A stretch of 16,676 nucleotides of DNA, taken from the NCBI GenBank assembly GCA_034437315.1, contig DAOTUC010000111.1, positions 1 to 16,676 on the forward strand, written 5' to 3'. Below the pieces are notes generated by a model. That model saw only the letters and a program-made list of their open reading frames with translations, was not told the origin of the DNA and did no database searches. The stretch comes from DSAR01 sp034437315 (GTDB taxonomy: Bacteria > Chloroflexota > Anaerolineae > B4-G1). Position 1 is the first letter of the stretch. Every line of letters begins with the position of its first letter. The translations under genes were made by a program, and so were the position numbers. Positions 14,767 through 16,676 of the stretch are shown in pieces.

Positions 14767-16676
14767 ATGCAAGTCATCGGCACCGCCGGGCACGTCGATC
14801 ACGGCAAATCGACCCTCATCCACGCGCTCACCGGCATCGACCCCGACCGGCTCCAGGAAGAGAAAGCGCGGCAGATGACCATCGACCTGGGCTTCGCCTG
14901 GCTCACGCTCCCCAACGGCGCGTCGGTCGGCGTGGTGGACGTGCCGGGCCACCGGGATTTCATCAAAAATATGTTGGCCGGCGTGGGCGGCATCGACGCT
15001 GCGTTGTTCGTCGTCGCCGCCGACGAGGGCGTCATGCCACAGACCCGCGAGCACCTGGCGATTCTGGACCTGTTAGGCGTCGAGGCGGGCGTCATCGTGC
15101 TCACCAAGGTCGATCTGTTGGCCAATATGGCGGAGGGCGCGGACTGGCTAGAACTGGTCGAGGCCGACGTATGCGATACGGTGGCAGGGACAGTGTTGGA
15201 AAACGCCCCCATCCTGCCAGTCTCGGCCCACACCGGCGAGGGCCTGGAGGCGCTGGTGCATCATCTGCAGGAGATATTGGAAAACAGACCGCCCGCGATC
15301 GACCTGGGGCGGCCTCGCTTGCCCATCGACCGCGTCTTTACCATCAGCGGGTTCGGCACGGTGGTCACCGGCACACTCATCGACGGTTATCTGGAGGTGG
15401 GACAGGAGGTCGAGATTCAACCGCGGGGGCTGACCGCCCGCGTACGCGGGTTGCAGACCCACAAGCAAAAGGTCGAGCGCGCGGAACCGGGCAGCCGGGT
15501 GGCCATCAATCTCACCGGCGTCAGCAAGAACGAGTTGGCGCGCGGACATGTGGTCACGACGCCCGGCTGGCTCCATCCGACGGTGCTGGTCGACGTGCAA
15601 CTCCGCTACCTGCCCGAGACGCTCCAATCCTACTCCCGCGCGGAGCAATACCTCAAACCACTGCGTCACAATACCCCTCTCAAATTCTACTCCGGCGCGG
15701 CCGAGACGCTGGCTCACGTGCGCGTGCTCGGGCAGAACGTGATCGGTCCGGGGGAGAACGGCTGGGCGCAACTGCGCTTGCAGGAACCGATCGCGTTGGT
15801 CAAGGGCGATCGGTTCATCGTCCGCCGCCCCTCCCCGCCGGCGACCATCGGCGGCGGTTTCGTCGTCGATCCCAACCCGGGCCGCCGCTATCGCCGTTTC
15901 CGCCCGACAGTCATCGAGCGGTTGGAGACGCTGGCCCAGGGGACGCCGGGCGAGATATTATCCCAGACGCTGGATCGGCGTAGCCCAACGACGGTGCGGG
16001 ATTTGATCGCCGAAAGCGGGCTGCCGGACGAGGAAGCGAGCGCCGCACTCGACCGGTTGATCGAACAGGGGGCGGCGCTTCTGTTGACCGCCAGCGCTTC
16101 GACCGAACCGACGCCCGGTCGGCAGATCGTCTCTCGCTCGTGGTGGGCCGAGATGACCGGGGAGATCACACGCCGCCTGGAGGCGTATCACCAGAAGTTC
16201 CCGCTGCGCGTGGGGATGGGACGGGAGGCGTTGCGCAGCGGGCTCAAGCTGGACGCCAAGGTCTTCAACGGGTTGATGGAACGCGCCGCAATCGAGGGGG
16301 TCGCGATAGACGAAGGGGCCACCGTCCGGCGCCCCGCTCACGAGGTGACGCTGAGCGCGGCGCAGCAACAAAAGGTGGAAGAACTGCTGGCCCGTTTCGA
16401 GCGCGATCCCTACGCCGCGCCGTCAGTCAAGGAGAGCACAGAGGCGATCGGGGAGGATGTCTTGAACGTCTTACTCGATCGGGGCGAATTGATCCAGGTC
16501 TCCTCGACGGTGCTATTCCTGGCGGATACGTACAGGGAAATGGTCGACCGCATCCGGGCCTACGTCGAACGGGAGGGAAGCATCACCCTCGCCCAAACCC
16601 GCGATCTCTTCGACACCAGCCGCAAATACGCCCAGGCGCTGTTAGAATATCTGGACGAAATTGGGGCGACCAGGCG
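14767..16676 (+). CDS. selB: Selenocysteine-specific translation elongation factor SelB (3' end cut by the window)
   Basis: The frame is open from the ATG to the window end, 636 codons without a stop. The N-terminal GTPase carries G1 GHVDHGKS (8-15), the G2 threonine T38, G3 DVPGH (58-62), G4 TKVD (114-117) and SAHTG. EF-Tu-like domains 2 and 3 follow (FTISGFGTVVTGT, then the IGGGFVVDP motif). The rest is a series of winged helices that in SelB bind the SECIS hairpin. The end (YLDEIGATR) closely resembles the last winged helix, so probably only about 10-20 residues are missing. SelB brings Sec-tRNA(Sec) to in-frame UGA codons, so the organism should also have selA, selC, selD and selenoproteins; none is in view. 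AGGAG precedes the ATG. It lies in one unit with the coiled-coil gene. Confidence 0.96.
   Translation, partial: MQVIGTAGHVDHGKSTLIHALTGIDPDRLQEEKARQMTIDLGFAWLTLPNGASVGVVDVPGHRDFIKNMLAGVGGIDAALFVVAADEGVMPQTREHLAILDLLGVEAGVIVLTKVDLLANMAEGADWLELVEADVCDTVAGTVLENAPILPVSAHTGEGLEALVHHLQEILENRPPAIDLGRPRLPIDRVFTISGFGTVVTGTLIDGYLEVGQEVEIQPRGLTARVRGLQTHKQKVERAEPGSRVAINLTGVSKNELARGHVVTTPGWLHPTVLVDVQLRYLPETLQSYSRAEQYLKPLRHNTPLKFYSGAAETLAHVRVLGQNVIGPGENGWAQLRLQEPIALVKGDRFIVRRPSPPATIGGGFVVDPNPGRRYRRFRPTVIERLETLAQGTPGEILSQTLDRRSPTTVRDLIAESGLPDEEASAALDRLIEQGAALLLTASASTEPTPGRQIVSRSWWAEMTGEITRRLEAYHQKFPLRVGMGREALRSGLKLDAKVFNGLMERAAIEGVAIDEGATVRRPAHEVTLSAAQQQKVEELLARFERDPYAAPSVKESTEAIGEDVLNVLLDRGELIQVSSTVLFLADTYREMVDRIRAYVEREGSITLAQTRDLFDTSRKYAQALLEYLDEIGATR

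Noticed and set aside
15148..15771. A 207-codon minus-strand frame opposite selB
   Set aside because: selB is uninterrupted and has all GTPase motifs in the plus frame; the antisense frame shows no recognisable domain.
14694..15983. A 429-codon Arg/Gly/Pro-rich open frame
   Set aside because: It overlaps selB in another frame and starts inside the coiled-coil gene. Its low-complexity basic composition is a shadow of GC-rich codons.

Overview
The window looks like a chromosomal segment of a GC-rich, free-living bacterium. I favour a Chloroflexota (Anaerolineae-like) lineage. This rests on the gene set: a very long transmembrane protein with a beta-propeller, an LCP/LytR protein, a DUF4332 helix-hairpin-helix protein, an orphan dnaK and selB. 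No rRNA or other phylogenetic marker is present, so the assignment is moderate at best. Promoters look like ordinary sigma-70 sites (TTGNNN, 16-18 bp, TATAAT or TGN-TATAAT), and start sites carry strong AGGAGG-type ribosome binding sites.

Layout. Bases 1-363 are non-coding and repeat-rich. Bases 364-1834 (minus) hold a two-gene unit: a small acidic helical protein overlapping a membrane-anchored two-HKD phospholipase D-family protein. Bases 1835-2084 form a divergent gap containing a perfect 16-bp parS site, the ParB centromere sequence. Bases 2085-4821 (plus) hold a dipeptide-epimerase-like enolase-superfamily gene, then a zinc/manganese-type ABC ATPase and permease, both broken. Next comes intact radA (4856-6223), and a DUF4332/HhH protein (6411-6815) with its own extended -10 promoter and a leader of about 155 nt. 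A hairpin-rich convergent gap (6816-7008) separates these from three minus-strand units: an LCP-family cell-wall ligase (7009-8439), an 800-residue protein with a degenerate PP2C-like domain, a membrane span and an extracellular propeller (8688-11090), and dnaK (11287-13209). After a 337-bp gap, the plus strand carries a 401-residue coiled-coil protein (13547-14752) tightly followed by selB (14767 to the window end, almost complete).

How the genes fit together. Several belong to core maintenance (radA, dnaK, parS) and to the cell envelope (LCP protein, propeller protein, PLD protein, epimerase). selB implies selenocysteine decoding in this organism; its other components (selA, selC, selD) are not in the window. 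The metal transporter carries three independent lesions in about 1.2 kb, while every other gene is intact, which suggests recent decay.

Most noteworthy: the canonical parS; the transmembrane PP2C-like pseudophosphatase/propeller protein; a 32-nt exact repeat shared between the left edge and the dnaK upstream region, where it forms half of a 14-bp hairpin; and the dying metal transporter. I see no CRISPR array, transposase, tRNA or rRNA.
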